In this document: positions 35,501-54,389 of the stretch, one piece after another
Layout: the number at the start of each line of letters is the position of its first letter
How positions within the stretch are numbered: position 1 is the stretch's first letter
Assembly (NCBI RefSeq): GCF_947623445.1
Contig: NC_135244.1
Location: forward strand, 17,484,860 to 17,548,859
From: Clavelina lepadiformis
Lineage: Eukaryota > Chordata > Ascidiacea > Aplousobranchia > Clavelinidae
DNA: 64,000 bases
Reading direction: 5' to 3'
The notes under the pieces: generated by a model
The model's database searches: none
What the model was told of the DNA's origin: nothing
Seen by the model: the letters and a program-made list of their open reading frames with translations, nothing else
Program-made: the position numbers and the translations under genes

Positions 35501-38500
35501 TACAGAACCGGGCACAATCGAATTCACCAAGCCAAGCTACTTAGTGAAGGAAAGTGTAGGGAATGCATATTTTCCCTTGCAGAGAACGAACGGAGCGGAT
35601 GGCGTGGTAGAAGTCGTTTGGAGGTATTTGTGTCTTTATCAAACAAGCAAAACACGCGTTGCCGTGATTCAATTTTATTCGTCAAAATGACATTAAAAAT
35701 TAATCGGTACTGATTTCGTTTTGGACGGTTGCATGCTGTGAAAAAGGCGTTGGCAACATTTATTTTCGACACAGGTTATTTGTTGACTTATTTCGCATAA
35801 CCACGCCGTATGATCGTCATGAACACGAAATACGTTTTCAATTACATGGGATTGTTTGCATAGGCAACTTACCCAACGTTCTACGCCTTCTACGGCATAA
35901 GCTAGGTACTAATTGGTAGGTTCAAAGAAGTCAGAAATACGCCTAATTGCTGGAATCTTTGAGTGCGCTTTCTCACAATTCTGTTCCCATGCTTTTTGGA
36001 CAATGAAAATTCCAAACATTGCGAGAGAATTAAGGGGTCGCTCTCTGATTATAATAGATATCGTAACCTTATGTGAAATCTAATTTGGAGCTTTCTTTAA
36101 AAAAAGTGTATTGTTTGGAATATTTCGCTTGGTGAATGTTGTACTTCTCACAAATGAGCCTTCTTGGCGTAGCTAAGCCGCGGCAAGGCGGGCATTGTTA
36201 ACCTTTAGAATCGTTCATTATTTGTAAAGCTTTATTGGGCACTTAATTCATTAACTAAGAGCAAACAAAGCGTCTCGCATACGTCTCCCAGAAATAATAC
36301 TCTGCTAGTCTGCCCGTAGGCTGCCAAAGAGTTGACGCAAATGCAGTCACGTACGACGTACGTGCGCATTACGTAATTTGGATTTGGGACGATTTATCAC
36401 CAAACACCGGTGTTAGTAGTCATGCGTCCAGCATGAACCTTTAGTACTGCCATTATTTCAATAGAAAAATGTGGCTCGTTCGAAGCCTTGTATGAGGTTA
36501 AATCTTATAGACAACCTTTTGTGGCAGTTATTACGTGTTAACATTCATCTCATGGATATTTATCTATTAATATATCGCAACCGCAACCGACCTGATATAG
36601 TTCGCAAAATTCAACGTTTTGCTACTTTCCGCAAACCAAACCGCCTATTTTTTAACGGTAAGCTAGGCTTTCTACATGTTATAAAATAATCCCAAGCAAA
36701 TTTTTTGCTTTTTGTATGTTACAGAACTACCGATTTGAATGCAAAGGAAGGTGTCCATTACGCTGGCAAGGAAGGCAAAGTCACGTTTGAACACGGTGAA
36801 GACGTGAAGAACATAGAACTACAGATCATTAATGACCATGAAACGAAAAAGGACGAAAACTTTCAGGTAGTTTGCGACTTGTTCGTCAAAATAAAAAGAG
36901 AAATTTTAGTAAAAGCACACGAAAATTCTTTGTATGAAACCATGCAGTAAGTATGTAAAAGGGCGCGGTATTTTCTATTACAAGTTGTAGTCTGCAACCT
37001 GCAATTCCACCCCCTTTAAAAATTGAATAACAAGTTCACACTATTTCTATATCGTCGTTCCACTTGAAGCTCTTACATCCCGCGCTGTGATACTCAGCTT
37101 GCGTTCCATATATGTCATGATTCCATGAATAATTAACATTTGTATAATGACGGTGGATTTCTCGTTTTACAATTGACGTCAAGAACCCAGGAGTTGATTT
37201 CGTCGACGCAGGATGTTGTGTAGGCGCTTATTATAGGGCGATGTTAACGTACGCGACTCGATATTGGCAATACAATTTGCGGGAGTAAGGTTTTCTTGTG
37301 CCATAATGAAAGTTTAATTCTATGGAGACCGCATACATACACATGGTTTTAAGTTGGAAATAAATAGCTGCTTTAGGGTTTTGCTTATTCCGAGTGACCT
37401 TTTGAATAATTAAAGATCTGTGGAAGGTTTTAAGACGTAATTTGTCTAAATCTTTTGACAGATTACACTCATCTCGGCGTCCGGAGGTGCTTCATTGGGC
37501 CATACCCAGAAGACAGTGGTAACCGTTGTTGGAGACGACGGTAGGTCCCATCGCTCTCATTTGCACTTTTGTGTTTTTCTTTGGAAGGCTTACCCAGTAA
37601 AGTACCATTTGCGGGACCAGATCGCTTTGCTTTGATGAAAAGTTCTGCTGTTTAGGGCAGACCGTTTTCTAACAATGCTGAAGAGCAGACAAAACGTTCA
37701 GTTATTGGCAATAGCCGAAAAACGATTTGGAAATGCTTACCAACGTCTTTCTCCATTCAGGAAGCCTCATTAGATGCGCATTTCGGGCATAGAAATTACT
37801 CATTAGCTCGAACGTAGAGCCACGATCCCGATCAAAATAGGTAATCGATCTCATTTACGTGTTCCGATACGTACAATGTTCGAAGTGGTATCATTTCTTA
37901 AAGGTCCTTCATCTTGAAAATGGGTGTCACGTATCGATTAACCACGTTTTCGGATGCATTTCGGCGCAAGCAAACACGCATTCTAAAATTAGTTGTTTTT
38001 TTTAATGACAAAACGCCCATCTTATCTATTGCCCCAGCTCTTTGTTCTTATGTCCTTTTAGAATGTGATTACGTTCACATTAAGATTTATGTCTGGTTCC
38101 GCAGTTCATTTATTGCGCTCATATTCTTTATCCTCTACAAGTTAACTTTCGTGGGATTGTGTTGCTGGGAACTTTACGCTTTATGTGGTTTAACTGGGTA
38201 AGGTATTTGTCTCTTCGCTGTCCAAGCAACAGACTGTTTTTATTATGGTCAGTGCACAAATAAACGTGGCTGGCGCTATTGGTACGTGTCGTTCGGTTTT
38301 CATGCGCCTATTTTTGTTAAAGCTTTTCCTCACAATACCCTTTACCTCATTTCTGCTATAGCGCGACGTGGAAGACGACGTAGTTTGTTTGTTGTAACTC
38401 AGCTGGTGGTATTTTTTGTGTTGCTTGCGAACATTAGAGATGCATTTTTATGTGACATTTTATCATTTTCTCTCCGTTTGCCTGGGAAATTACCAATTAT

Positions 38501-40846
38501 TTTAGAAAACTTCTGCCTACTTTGGGTGCACGCTTTGCAATGAAATTTTGCTCTACTCTCGTTTTCTTCAGCTTCGGCAACTAACGCATATAAATTTTTC
38601 ATTATTATTGTGAAAAACAAAAATATTAAACCAATATAGCACAAAATTCAAACATTTAGCGCGAAAATGTTAGTATAGGCTACACAATTACACATACTGT
38701 AATAATCACGCAAAATCATGTTGTATTAGCAGAACTATCGCGTGGGCCGAGAAGGTTGAAAACATTTAACCTACTGTTTGTCGTCACCCTTGCGTTTGTT
38801 CTGCGAACGAGTCATAACTTTCGACACTTTGATCCCATGTTCCATAAATTGAATAAATCAACTCGCTAGTGAAACCGCAGAAAACCCATTAGTGTCAATT
38901 AAGCAGATTAAGTGATGACGTCATGCACTTCGTTGGCAGAGTTCGATGGCCTCGTGCGCCGCGTGGTTGCCAAAACCCATCTGAAGTTGCAAAAGATGAA
39001 ACTGGGATCACAATCCTGGGCTGACCAGTTTACTCAAGCCATGTGCGTCAACGGTGGAGATATCGAGAACGCGACCCCCGGCGATTACATCATGCATTTT
39101 TTGTCCTTTGGATTCAAGGTTAGTGATCAGATTTTGCTGGTACTTGGTTTTAATTAACTCGTTGCTTTGATTTGGTTATTTTATTATATATATTCCATGT
39201 GCTCTTAACGATCAGTGGTTTCGGTATAATACATGCAGAAATCATAATACGAGAAATTTGTTAGGATTTTCATAAACGTATGTTGTGAAAGACTTGCTTT
39301 TTTATAAACAGTGCCGCTGCAGCAAATTCTGATCGATCACATGACGTTTGCACAGATATAGTGGAAGTGTTACCGACAAAACGATACATTCAGCAACTAA
39401 AACAACATTTAACCAATTACAGTCACCAGTATACTTCTCATTCAGCATATAATAAACATATACGCCCGTTTAAGGTTGATAATGCATTTTGACACAGGTT
39501 ATTGTAGCGTTCGTGCCTCCGCCAAGCATCTGGAACGGTTGGGCTTGTTTTGCCGGCGCCCTCTTCCTACTCATCGGGCTAACTGCAGTGGTTGGAGACT
39601 TGGCCACTATCTTTGGCTGCCTCATTGGCCTTGAGGTGAGCGCGGAACTTGCCGAATATTTGAACATATCTGATATTTGACTTCAGATTAGAACTCAAAT
39701 CCAGAGAAGAACACTCGATATTTCGATTGTTTTGTTGGTGGTTACAGGCGTTAGTATTATTGTGAACGGATTGATATTAATTTACATCAAAGGGAATATT
39801 TTTTAAGAACAGTTTCACTTTGTAGCGTTTGACATGTGCCAAAAACGCGGAAACATTTACTGGCACAAGTAAATATCAGTGACGCGCCGTAGATTTTGTG
39901 CTATATTTCATGTGGGTTATATATTAAACGTTGTGTATGCATATGTCTTAGTAACTATGCTAGCTATGTTTGCCAAAGTTTTTGAATTTATAGTTGTATG
40001 CCTACACTGTGCAAAAAAGTTTTGCTTTGCACCTGTTTGAACAGTGATGGCGGCTTGAAACTAATTCTAACGTCAGAAGAGGTCATAGACAGCAGTTAAA
40101 GTATTGTTGCGATGGTAAAAGACGTTTTAGATGTATTGTCACCGCCTGAGATACAGAAAAAGACAAATGTGAATATTCCTTGAAAATAATTAGAGAAAAG
40201 TAAATGCTGTGAATCCTTGCTGGTGTTACTGTCGAATAACAATTGTTTTTATTTTTTGAAATTATTTTCGTGCTTTTCTGAGATTCAGTTTTGTCGTTCA
40301 GCCAACTGTGACTGCGATCACGCTTGTCGCCTTGGGAACGTCTCTTCCTGATCTATTTGCGAGTAAGACGGCGGCGACGCAAGAACGTTACGCTGACAAC
40401 TGCATCGGAAATGTTACCGGAAGCAACAGCGTTAACGTTTTCCTTGGACTTGGTATTTCTTGGCTCATGGGCACCATCTACCACAAGACAGTTTACGTAA
40501 GAGCTCGGCTTCAACTGTTGTTGATTTTTATGAACTTAGTTTGAAAAAGTTACGTTTCTCTAACGTGTCCTTAAACTATTTTTAACACGCATTACGTGCA
40601 TTTTAGGGAACGAATTTCCCGGTAGATTCGGGCTCGCTTGCCTTTAGCGTGGCTTTATACTCCATCTGTGCTGTTCTATGCGTTGTTACCTTGATGGCTC
40701 GTCGTTACATCCCGGCCCTGGGCAAGTGTGAATTGGGCGGGCCCGTAGGTCCGAAGTGGGCTACCGCCGGCTTCTTCACGTTGCTGTGGATACTTTACGT
40801 TGTCCTGTCGGCTCTGCAGACTTACAACATCATAGCGGGTTTTTGA
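26589..40846 (+). CDS. SLC8A: Sodium/calcium exchanger (NCX, SLC8 family), 848 aa
   Basis: Eighteen coding exons: 26589-26798, 26976-27150, 27245-27426, 27823-27943, 28106-28132, 28713-28870, 29397-29498, 30927-30953, 32035-32240, 32807-32885, 34442-34610, 35506-35623, 36725-36866, 37462-37540, 38940-39118, 39498-39635, 40302-40496, 40607-40846. Alpha-1 repeat: [17 protein letters not shown] (about 96-112), with the transport Glu, then [11 protein letters not shown] cytoplasmic loop follows. Calx-beta domain 1 spans about 369-485 ([27 protein letters not shown]), and domain 2 about 487-600. Alpha-2 repeat: [12 protein letters not shown] (about 715-726) and [13 protein letters not shown]. The tail is YNIIAGF. 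It extrudes Ca2+ for Na+ at the plasma membrane. It is shorter than human NCX1 (about 970 aa), mainly in the loop. AATAAA lies at 40863-40868. Confidence 0.94.
28106..28132 (+). other. 27-nt microexon in the SLC8 gene (exon 5)
   Basis: It lies between TGTTACAG and GTAAGT and encodes KHSVGRFR in phase between exon 4 (KDQRLEI) and exon 6 (LGDVAED). It is a basic stretch just after the fifth membrane segment, where NCX proteins carry the autoinhibitory XIP region. Skipping it would keep frame. Confidence 0.75.
28440..28530. repeat. AT-rich near-palindromic tract in an SLC8 intron
   Basis: Alternating TATATA / CATATG runs (TATATAATTATATATATGCA, then TACATATGTATATATA) could form cruciforms. It lies in intron 5, with no coding or known element signature. 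Confidence 0.6.
30927..30953 (+). other. 27-nt microexon in the SLC8 gene (exon 8)
   Basis: GTGCTTGACGGGGAATCATC and the following CAG encode VLDGESSSQ, phase 0 at both ends, between CCAACAG and GTTTGC. It sits in the loop just before the first Calx-beta domain, so inclusion or skipping would keep frame. The GTTT donor is unusual, and large introns flank it. It is weaker than the other exons but fits in phase. Confidence 0.55.
33520..34200 (+). mobile_element. LINE (non-LTR retrotransposon) 3' fragment
   Basis: It lies in the SLC8 intron between exons 10 and 11. Translation shows [11 protein letters not shown] near 33640, the post-RT 'AEYCAPVW' motif of many LINE ORF2 proteins. Then 33896-34264 (as a 122-codon frame) has [18 protein letters not shown] near the end, a Cys/His motif like the ORF2 C-terminus. 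The reading frame is interrupted at least twice between these motifs. No poly-A tail or target duplication is evident, so the age is moderate to old. The clade cannot be fixed by eye. Confidence 0.7.
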
Positions 40847-40869
40847 TCTCATCAATTCTACGAATAAAA

Positions 40870-43800
40870 TTGTAGGGCACCACGTGCGATCTAATCGAAG
40901 TCTTGCTCGGAAGTAGCTGAACTGCATGTTCCACTGAAAACAAACTTCGTGCGTGAAAAGTGATTCATATTGGGCCGTGTTTGTTTTTTTTTTTCATTAA
41001 CACATTTTTATATCAAAGCCTATTTTTAATCTAACTGTGTTATATCAACTCTATGAATTGTTTGCAAAATGTGTGCTGTTTAAAGGTAGGCCTAATTATG
41101 TCTGAACTACAGGTACAATACCTACATAATCGAAGTTTTTGTGTGAGTTCGGGTTTTCAATTCATTTGTTCAAAAAGTGTTTCAACTAAACTTAAATTAA
41201 CGAAATTAATTAAGAATTACATTTTGGTTATCGTTGTCCAAACGCAAATTATTAGCATTTATATTAACTGTATAGTGGTAAATTATGTAGTGTTTCATGT
41301 AATCGTTTTAACGCCAAACGGTTGATATCATGCGTCCATTCGACGTTATCGCAACAGTAACGTTTTGTTGGTGCTGGTCACAGAGGTCCCGAGCCTACAC
41401 GCCCCGTGGACGATATTTTGCGGGCTGCAGTGCCCTAGTGGTTGACGACAAATCTATTTAAACAAACATGCTGAATAACTGGTGAGAAAAAGAAGTTGTT
41501 GGCTCGGGTCGGATACGAATGCTTCAGCATCATTTTGATTTTCCGGCCGTTCTTCCAGAAAGGTTTGGGGAATTGCTATACACAACAGCACGACATTTTT
41601 ATACATTCGAAGTAGTTAGCAATGTCCCATCACATTCTTGTTACCGTTTCAATTTTTTGTGTTTTTAGTTGCGCTAGACTACTTTAATCACCTATAGCTC
41701 CATCCCTAAGCTCTTTTCAAGAGCCAGGGGCAGTAATTTGCACTTTATCTGAATAAACAATGATATGAGTTAAGCGAAGTTATTAGAGAGAAACAAACAA
41801 GCAAAAAATGTGTAGTGAAGAGAGGGAACCTTTTTAATGCTACCTTTTTTCTGTCAAAGTTGGAATGTTTTACCTACCTTTACTAAAAAGATTGTTATAC
41901 AACAGTGCGCAATTTGAGGATATAACTGTAACCTCCAACACAAGTAGGCCTATAGTTGCCAAACCAGAAAACCTGTCGTTTCTTTGTTTATTGGGGTCTT
42001 ATGTCACATTTTAACAAACCTTGTTGGATTGTTTAATTTTAATACAACTGTTTTCTGTTAGTACGAAGCTTTGAGATACGGGTATCGATTTGTTCAAATT
42101 TCATGAATAATTTATCCAACCAGAAACTCTGATAGGCCTATGCAAATATCATGTGTTAACTTACAAGGAAGCCACTTGATAAAACTAATCCAAGACATTC
42201 TTCGATGTGACGTTCCTTTAATTTTTATAGAATTAACGTGCGATTGGTATTTCACACGGAATAGGTTTTGGCAAAACGTACAAGTCCAACCAAACCTGGA
42301 TTGCTTACGTCGTTTTTGGTGATTTTTTAAGGTCGAATTCTCGGGAACACATCGATAGGCCTATATACCCACATGGAAAATCTGAAATGATCACATCAAA
42401 CAAGTGAGAGCAGGTTAAAACCAGAGACTTGTTTGAGCCGTTGGATTGGCTTGGGTATTACAGTAATACTAATAACCTATTGAATAAAATTGCCAAGATC
42501 AACAAGAAAACAAAAAGTATTGGAATAACATCAACAACATAATTAGTCAAACTTAAAAAAATACAAGAACAAATTTCTATTTCAACGGAATTATTCAGGT
42601 CGTTTCGAGGTTATACCGGGATGCAGGAATAGGGGTTTTATTTTGTTACTGCAGTAACATAAAAACGGAAGTGACTACTTCACCGTAAGCAGTTGCTAAA
42701 GATAGGTTGTTCGGTAAAAGGAAGGACTATGTATAAAGTTGATTTTAGCTATTTGGGGTTTGATTGGAACTAGATTTAGACTGGAAGGGAAGATTTCGGT
42801 TAGGTTTAGATTACTACCTTGTAGCAGTCAAGTTAGGTTAACAAAAAAACGTAAAAATAGTGTATGTTCAGCCTATATACCGTATCAAGGTATCTACACG
42901 TCCTTGCCCTGCCCGGTAATTTTACGTCGGGTTATGCAGTATCAAGACCAATTATATTTGTTATTTCTAGTAACTTTTCGTGGATTTTACTATAGAATGT
43001 TTATGAATGGATTTTTACTTACTGGCGTTACCAAAGTTTTTATAACTAGCCAATTATCTTGATTGTATTTTTCGCTAAACCCAGAAGTATTACATTCATA
43101 TTCTACAATCTACATGTTAATTGCCAATTTTCATGCTGTATTGTCCTTTTTTCCTATATCCGACAATACGCTTATACGAAATTAATCGAGAAACAAAAAT
43201 ATACTATTTTCACAAGTGAAGACATGAAGCTTAAATATCTTCATAAACCAATGGAAAATTGACAGAATGATTGAAATTGAGTCGGCATTCTGCTTACATT
43301 ATCATGCAAAGATTCACGTTTTCAATAGCGACGCTTTTACTCGCAAATTCCGTGCTATTCCAAAGCTGTGAATGAAGATTGGCTTCTCGCTCGCTTGATC
43401 AAATCTTCACCAGCTGGCTTAAGTTCCTGCATGTTTAAGCAGGCTAAAGTCTGCACAGGATAAAAAAAGCTATTCCGAAATATGAAACAAGTGAAATGCG
43501 GCCAAGTGACTCCTAATATTTGCGAGTTCATCCGACCAGATTTAAGCAAAATCGTAAAAACAAATACTGGCTTTAGGGTTAAATGAGACAAACTGCAAAA
43601 ATTGTACAGCAATGGCTGCGCAGTGCACAACTGCACACCTTCTATTATCTATAGTGATGTGAAGTTTTACGAAGGAAAACATCCAATGGCAGTATTTGAT
43701 TAAAAATTAATCGCAGAATATCGCCTTTTTAAGGAAACATAATTAAATATTTATCACGCCGGTAAGCAACACGTCTCCAAAACATTTTTTTTTATTTCAC

Positions 43801-45290
43801 CAAAGCGTGGGCATCTTCACCACATGTTGATGCTTTCTTTCTTTGCGTCAGCAACATGCGAGTTAGGTAAACGTTGCATTTGAAAAAACACTCTTTGAAA
43901 ACTAACCGCATGTAAATTGCTGGATTGAAACGCTTTGTGTTCGCAAGGCTTGAGTAAGAGGCAACGTTCATATTGCCGCCCGGATGAAATGCTAATTAGT
44001 AATTTCATAGTAAATAAGGAACCTGATAAGCAGTGATGCTAAAATAATGGCTATGTTCGAACAAGCCAGCAGGTGAAAATGGTTAATACAGATGATGCCA
44101 CAAAGGCTGGGTTTGCGCTTTGCTCCGAAACCTGTACAACACGTTCATTTCTACTTAAAATCTTCCTGCTTTGGGCTCGGCTTCTGGTAACACACGGTAT
44201 TGAAAATTTTGTAAATCACACAAAGTTTCAAATCTTACTTGCAAATCACCGATCGAGAAGTTTTTATTGGTATAGGGTTTGTTAGTGCTCGGCACACTGA
44301 TAAAAATTAATAAAACTGCAGACAATATTATTTACATTTGACGGTTTCACCATGGACTTTTAAACAATGACATATTTCGTGCAGTGACGTAGCAATGCAC
44401 AGGGTCGTCGCACAAAGAACAGTCATTTTCTAAGATAGTATCTTGAGACGTTGTGCATGCGCCTAAAATAAGCAAAACTTCATTATGCAAGGGAGAAAGC
44501 TGTAAAGCAAGTAAGTATATGCTGAAAGCATAAAGTCACCGCTACATTGCAACAAAATGTTCAGAATTTGGTTTCAGAGAACAGAGAGATGTATTACACG
44601 CAATAGCTAATATGAGTAAAAGCATACCCTGGAAATCGTTACAAAGATGATCTGTTTCAGAATTAACTTACAAGTAATTACAAAAATGAAAATAAACGCT
44701 ATCAAGACCAACTTCTTAATGCACTTTTGATAGCTACGCATAATAGAATTTCCATTTAAAAGGCTAAAAAATGATGAAATTGAATTATGACCCGAAACTG
44801 TAACAACGATCCTAATGCACAACGGAGATAATCGAACAACTTGCGCTGGTACAATTGACGTGAAATCGATGCTTGATCAACGCGGAATGACCTTAATGGG
44901 ACATTGATATGAAGGAGTGAATGAAATACAAACTGACGGGATATACAGTATAGAATATATACATCACACAGACTGGTGCTGAATTGGATATACAATGTGG
45001 GATTTTTTGCAAAAAATAAACTGTTTGAAAAAAATAGCGTAGAATCGACGAAATTCTGACGTTTCATCATACTTTTTCATGAGAAAAGCAAGTAAAGCTA
45101 ATTACTTCGGCAAATAATTAAAAGCTACTGATTGTGTGACAACTGTAGAATTATTGGCGAACGAACTCCTAACTACTCAGTTTTTATAGACATTTTTCAA
45201 GCATGTAAGTGCGTAATATGCTTCGAAATTGCGATTGGCAAATATTTAAAAAAGCATGACCAATTCGACTGTAACTTGCGATGGAACTCA
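40870..45290. other. Intergenic region between convergent SLC8 and GRB2
   Basis: It should contain both 3'UTR ends; SLC8 has AATAAA at 40863-40868. Open frames here (for example 42739-43062 and 43355-43636) show no family motifs. Four copies of TAGGCCTA lie at 41087, 41945, 42133 and 42356. A tRNA-like A-box motif near 41431 was considered and not accepted as a SINE. Confidence 0.5.
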
Positions 45291-50649
<5,359 letters not shown>

Positions 50650-50936
50650 TTAAAAATAACTAGACACCACACCAAGAATTACCAATCCTTCGAAACTTTT
50701 CAGGAATTTTTTATGTAATCTATATATTATCATATATGTCCAAATTTGGTAAAGTTTCTTCTTTTATGATCAAACAGGACTTAGATCTTAAATAATTTAA
50801 TGCAAATGCCAAAGATCATTTTCCTTATAAATCTCTCCTGCAAACGAAGGAACATGGTTTCAAATAAGCAACAAATTTCTATATCATTAGATAAAATAAC
50901 TGATTTGTAGATCAGACCAGGTTCAATACTCTACAG

Positions 50937-53337
50937 CAGGAGTCGGCATCCACTGGCAAGCAAGATGATTTTTCATGGCACGCCAAGTGATTTGACGTGC
51001 ATGCAAAATCACCTTCAGAAAGTGCAACTATAAGTAGTTCCTAGCCCAGCACGGAATAAATTTCTTGCTCTTTCAGTTACAGCGTGCTTTTATTGCATCA
51101 CTAACACTATTGAACAGTCTAGCGCTAACTAAATCGTTGGACACATCTCCCGTCAGTGAGTCCAGTCAAGTGTTGCTAGTAGGCTAGTTAAATTAAATAA
51201 ATACAAACTACATGCTTAGGCCAGCTGATAATAATATAGCCTACCAATAAGACTCCCGTTCGACACTTTTGTAGCCAGAATAAAAATGAGAGCTAAGCAG
51301 TTAAGCAAACTACTAGCTGTCAGAATATCAGTAGATAGCATCATAAAAATGTATATATTTACAGAATTTAACTCATGAAATTAGGTTTAGTGGTGTCTTC
51401 CAAGAGAGTTAAATTAGACGTCAGATCATTCCGACAATCCTGGACGACAGATTTCAGATTCGTTTCTCGACTGAGCTGTGAGTGCGCTCTGTTATCAAAA
51501 CGCTGTTTGCCAAGCATCAAGCATAAAACAACATTTTGAAACGAAGCATGAGAAATCCTTCAAGGACAATGCAGAAATGATCAAATTGCTGAAAAAGGCA
51601 GTATCTTGCTACGAAAAGCAAAGCAGCATTTTCATGAAAGTTGATTCATAGCATGAATCGAAAAATCGAAAGTAGCTACGAAGTCGCAGAGGTCATTGCT
51701 AAACATGGGAAACCATTTACTGACGAGGAATTTGTGAAGTAGGTCTTTCTCAGTTGTGCCGTCATGTAGTTTGATGATTTGTCAAACAAAAGCATTATAA
51801 TTTTGAGGATCAAGGATATAACTGTTTCTATTGGGACAATAGAGAGACGCATAACGGACATGGCTGCAGATGTAAACGAGCAAAAAACTATTGGGTTAAA
51901 AGCTGCGAATGTTTGCAGCGTAGCTCTTGATGAAAGCATAGATATAAACCATGTTTAGCAGTTGTAGTTAGGTACTGCAGTAATGGCAAGGTGCATGAAG
52001 AGCTTTGTTGCTTGAAACCTATGTATTGCAGTACTAAAGAAAAAGATATACCAGGTATCTTCACTAAGCATTTTGAGGAAAGAGGGATTAATATAAAGAT
52101 GATATTCTCAGTTACAACATACGGTGCACAGTCTGCTATGATAGGACAACACGGTGGATTTGTGACTCTTGTTGAGCAAAAGATTAGGAACCCTGTTAGG
52201 AAGTTGCACTGTATTATTCACCAAGAAAATCTTTGTGCAAAGATTTCAAATTCAGCTCTCAATAACGTAATGTAAACCGTAACATAAATAGTGAATTTCC
52301 TTGTTGTACACTCTGCTACAACACAGAGACAGTTTCGATTTTTGCTTGAAGTGATGAAAAGTGCATATTATCATGTGTGGGGTCTTATTGATAGGGCAAG
52401 GCAAGGTCTACCCTGAACTGGAGGACGAAAAGTAATTTGTAAAACTAATGTTTCTCCTAGATATTACCACGCACCTTAACGAACTTAATCTTCATCTGCA
52501 GGGCCCAGGACAAACACTGATGGATCTTTTTGACACATGGAAAGGTTTTGTAGCTAAACTGGATGTCAACAAACGGGACATCCAAACTGCAACTTTTCGC
52601 TACTTTAAACATTTGAAGGCTTTCTCAGTGGATCACCAAGTTAACGCAGTTGAAATGTAAATGAGGGATTTATTGTTTCAATTTTGCAATAAATTTCAAG
52701 ATTTTGGTTGATTGTTTTCTTTTCTCATCAAGCCCAAGAGCAACGAAGACTTGAATTTATCTTTATTTGAATGGATGAACATCAAAGACTTCCAGATGCA
52801 GCTGATCGATTTCAAAGCATACTTATTTTGGACATCGAAATTCGTCTTATTGTGGAAATCGCTGGAAACGATTGAAAACAAACATTTTGACATGTTGGGA
52901 TTCTTTGCCAGAGAAATTTAGCTGTCTGAAGAAGATGGCAATAGCTTTGCTGTTTGCATTAGAATTCACTTATTTGTGTGAACAAATATTTTTGCACATG
53001 AAGTTTATTCTCAGTCCACATCGCAGCTGACTTACGGAAGATAATTCGGAAGCATGTGTACCACTGAAAGAGTCCAAATATAGTCCCAATACTACAGAGC
53101 TCTGCAAGAAAAAGCAAGGAGAAGGATCTCATTAAAAAGTAACTCTTCTGACTGCATTCGATCTTATCTAATAAAATCAAAATAAATTTGTCTCTTGTAC
53201 GTTTTGTGTTTACTATTCAAATCAGATAGTTGACAGTGCAAAACCAAACACACAAAAATGTTTGGCAAGCGAAGTTGTTATTATTTTGAGATCATTCATA
53301 AACTGGCAAACTACTTTCAAACGGTTGCCAACCCCTG
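50937..53337 (+). mobile_element. Full-length but decayed hAT transposon
   Basis: The ends are CAGGAGTCGGCATCC on the left and, on the minus strand, CAGGGGTTGGCAACC on the right. Flanks CTCTACAG (50929-50936) and CTCTAGAG (53338-53345) match at seven of eight bases, an aged 8-bp target duplication. The plus strand carries fragments of a transposase of the GTF2IRD2/FAM200/SCAND3-like hAT branch. It lies about 290 bases upstream of the GRB2 start codon. Confidence 0.85.
51430..52921 (+). pseudogene. hAT transposase pseudogene (GTF2IRD2/FAM200-like)
   Basis: Open pieces in order: a BED-type end (SIKQHFETKHEKSFKDNAEM) near 51515-51580; EELCCLKPMYCSTKEKDIPG through LVEQKIRNPVRKLHCIIHQE at 51991-52275; MFLLDITTHLNELNLHLQGP at 52448-52660; and KSNEDLNLSLFEWMNIKDFQ at 52712-52921. 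The order and motifs (HCIIHQE; HLNELNLxLQG) match the family. Several stops and at least one frame change separate them, so it is inactive. No C-terminal dimerisation motif is evident. Confidence 0.82.
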
Positions 53338-53345
53338 CTCTAGAG

Positions 53346-53993
53346 CAAAATAATGTACTACAGCATAGTTAAACTGTAATAATAACCTTTGGCAAGGTAT
53401 TAACGACGCTTGATTTAGTAGTGCTAGTGAATAGTATACAAATTTAAGCAAAATTACAAAAAACATAATTATATACATATGATATGAAGTATGTATATGT
53501 ACGTCCAGTGGAAAATTGTAATCAGAAATTAGCTGGACTACACAGCGGTAGCAACTCCTGAATGAAGCAAAAACTACTGTACAATTATTGTACATATGTA
53601 CTACACAGTGATGTTGTACTACAATATTTGACCACTTGCACGATTGACATAATGTTGAACCTGCTGTTTTTTGTCTGAAACTGGTATGTGTTTATTTTGC
53701 ACACATCATCATTTTCAGCAAATGTCAGCATTTTAAATCTTATCCATTCAACGAGCTCATGCTATTGCAACCCTGGACTGATAAGTTTTCAAAATGAACT
53801 CGAGCAGCAGACTGTTTTCCTGAAATATGTTTACATGGAGCAGAGCTCTACAAAATGTGCAGACATAGAACACAAAGATTTAAAACACCGTTTGCATATA
53901 TATATCGGTCGTCTTAGTTTCAAAATGAGCACGTGACTTTGAGTGCAGATGGTGGACAGGTTGAAATTCGTCTCATATATATGTAAACATACA
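53346..53993. other. Intergenic sequence between two hAT elements
   Basis: No coding similarity or repeat structure was recognised. Confidence 0.5.
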
Positions 53994-54001
53994 CGCTATC
54001 T

Positions 54002-54381
54002 CAGGGGTTCTTAACCTGGGGGTAATTACCCACTAGTGGGGAATTTGAGGATTTCAAGTGGGTAACGAAACACAATGTTAAATCTGGAATCAGATTTGCG
54101 TTGTGCAATCTCAAAAATAGAGCCTGACATTGACTCGATCGTCGCTGAAAAGCAAGAACAAAAATCGCATTGACGTTGTTTGAAACTACGTAAACGTTCT
54201 TTAATGCTATTCTTCTCATTGAAATTGTTCTTTTTGTTAAATACCATTGTGCTTTGGGATATGTCACACAGGTCACTAGGATTCATTTTGATTTTTCAGT
54301 CAGTTTTAAAAGTATGTGGGGAATATAGGTTTATTAAGTAGCGGAAGTGGGTAATGAAAAGAAAAAGGTTAAGAACCCCTG
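54002..54381. mobile_element. Non-autonomous hAT element with perfect target duplication
   Basis: Terminal inverted repeats CAGGGGTTCTTAACCT are identical at both ends over 16 bases. The flanking 8-bp duplication CGCTATCT is perfect (53994-54001 and 54382-54389). At 380 bp there is no room for a transposase. An intact duplication suggests a younger insertion than the other hAT copies here. Open frames inside are incidental. Confidence 0.93.
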
Positions 54382-54389
54382 CGCTATCT

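Noticed and set aside
41425-41530. tRNA-derived SINE (A-box-like GCCCTAGTGGTTGACG, GGCTCGGGTC downstream)
   Set aside because: The spacing to the B-box-like piece is too long, and no tail or target duplication was found.
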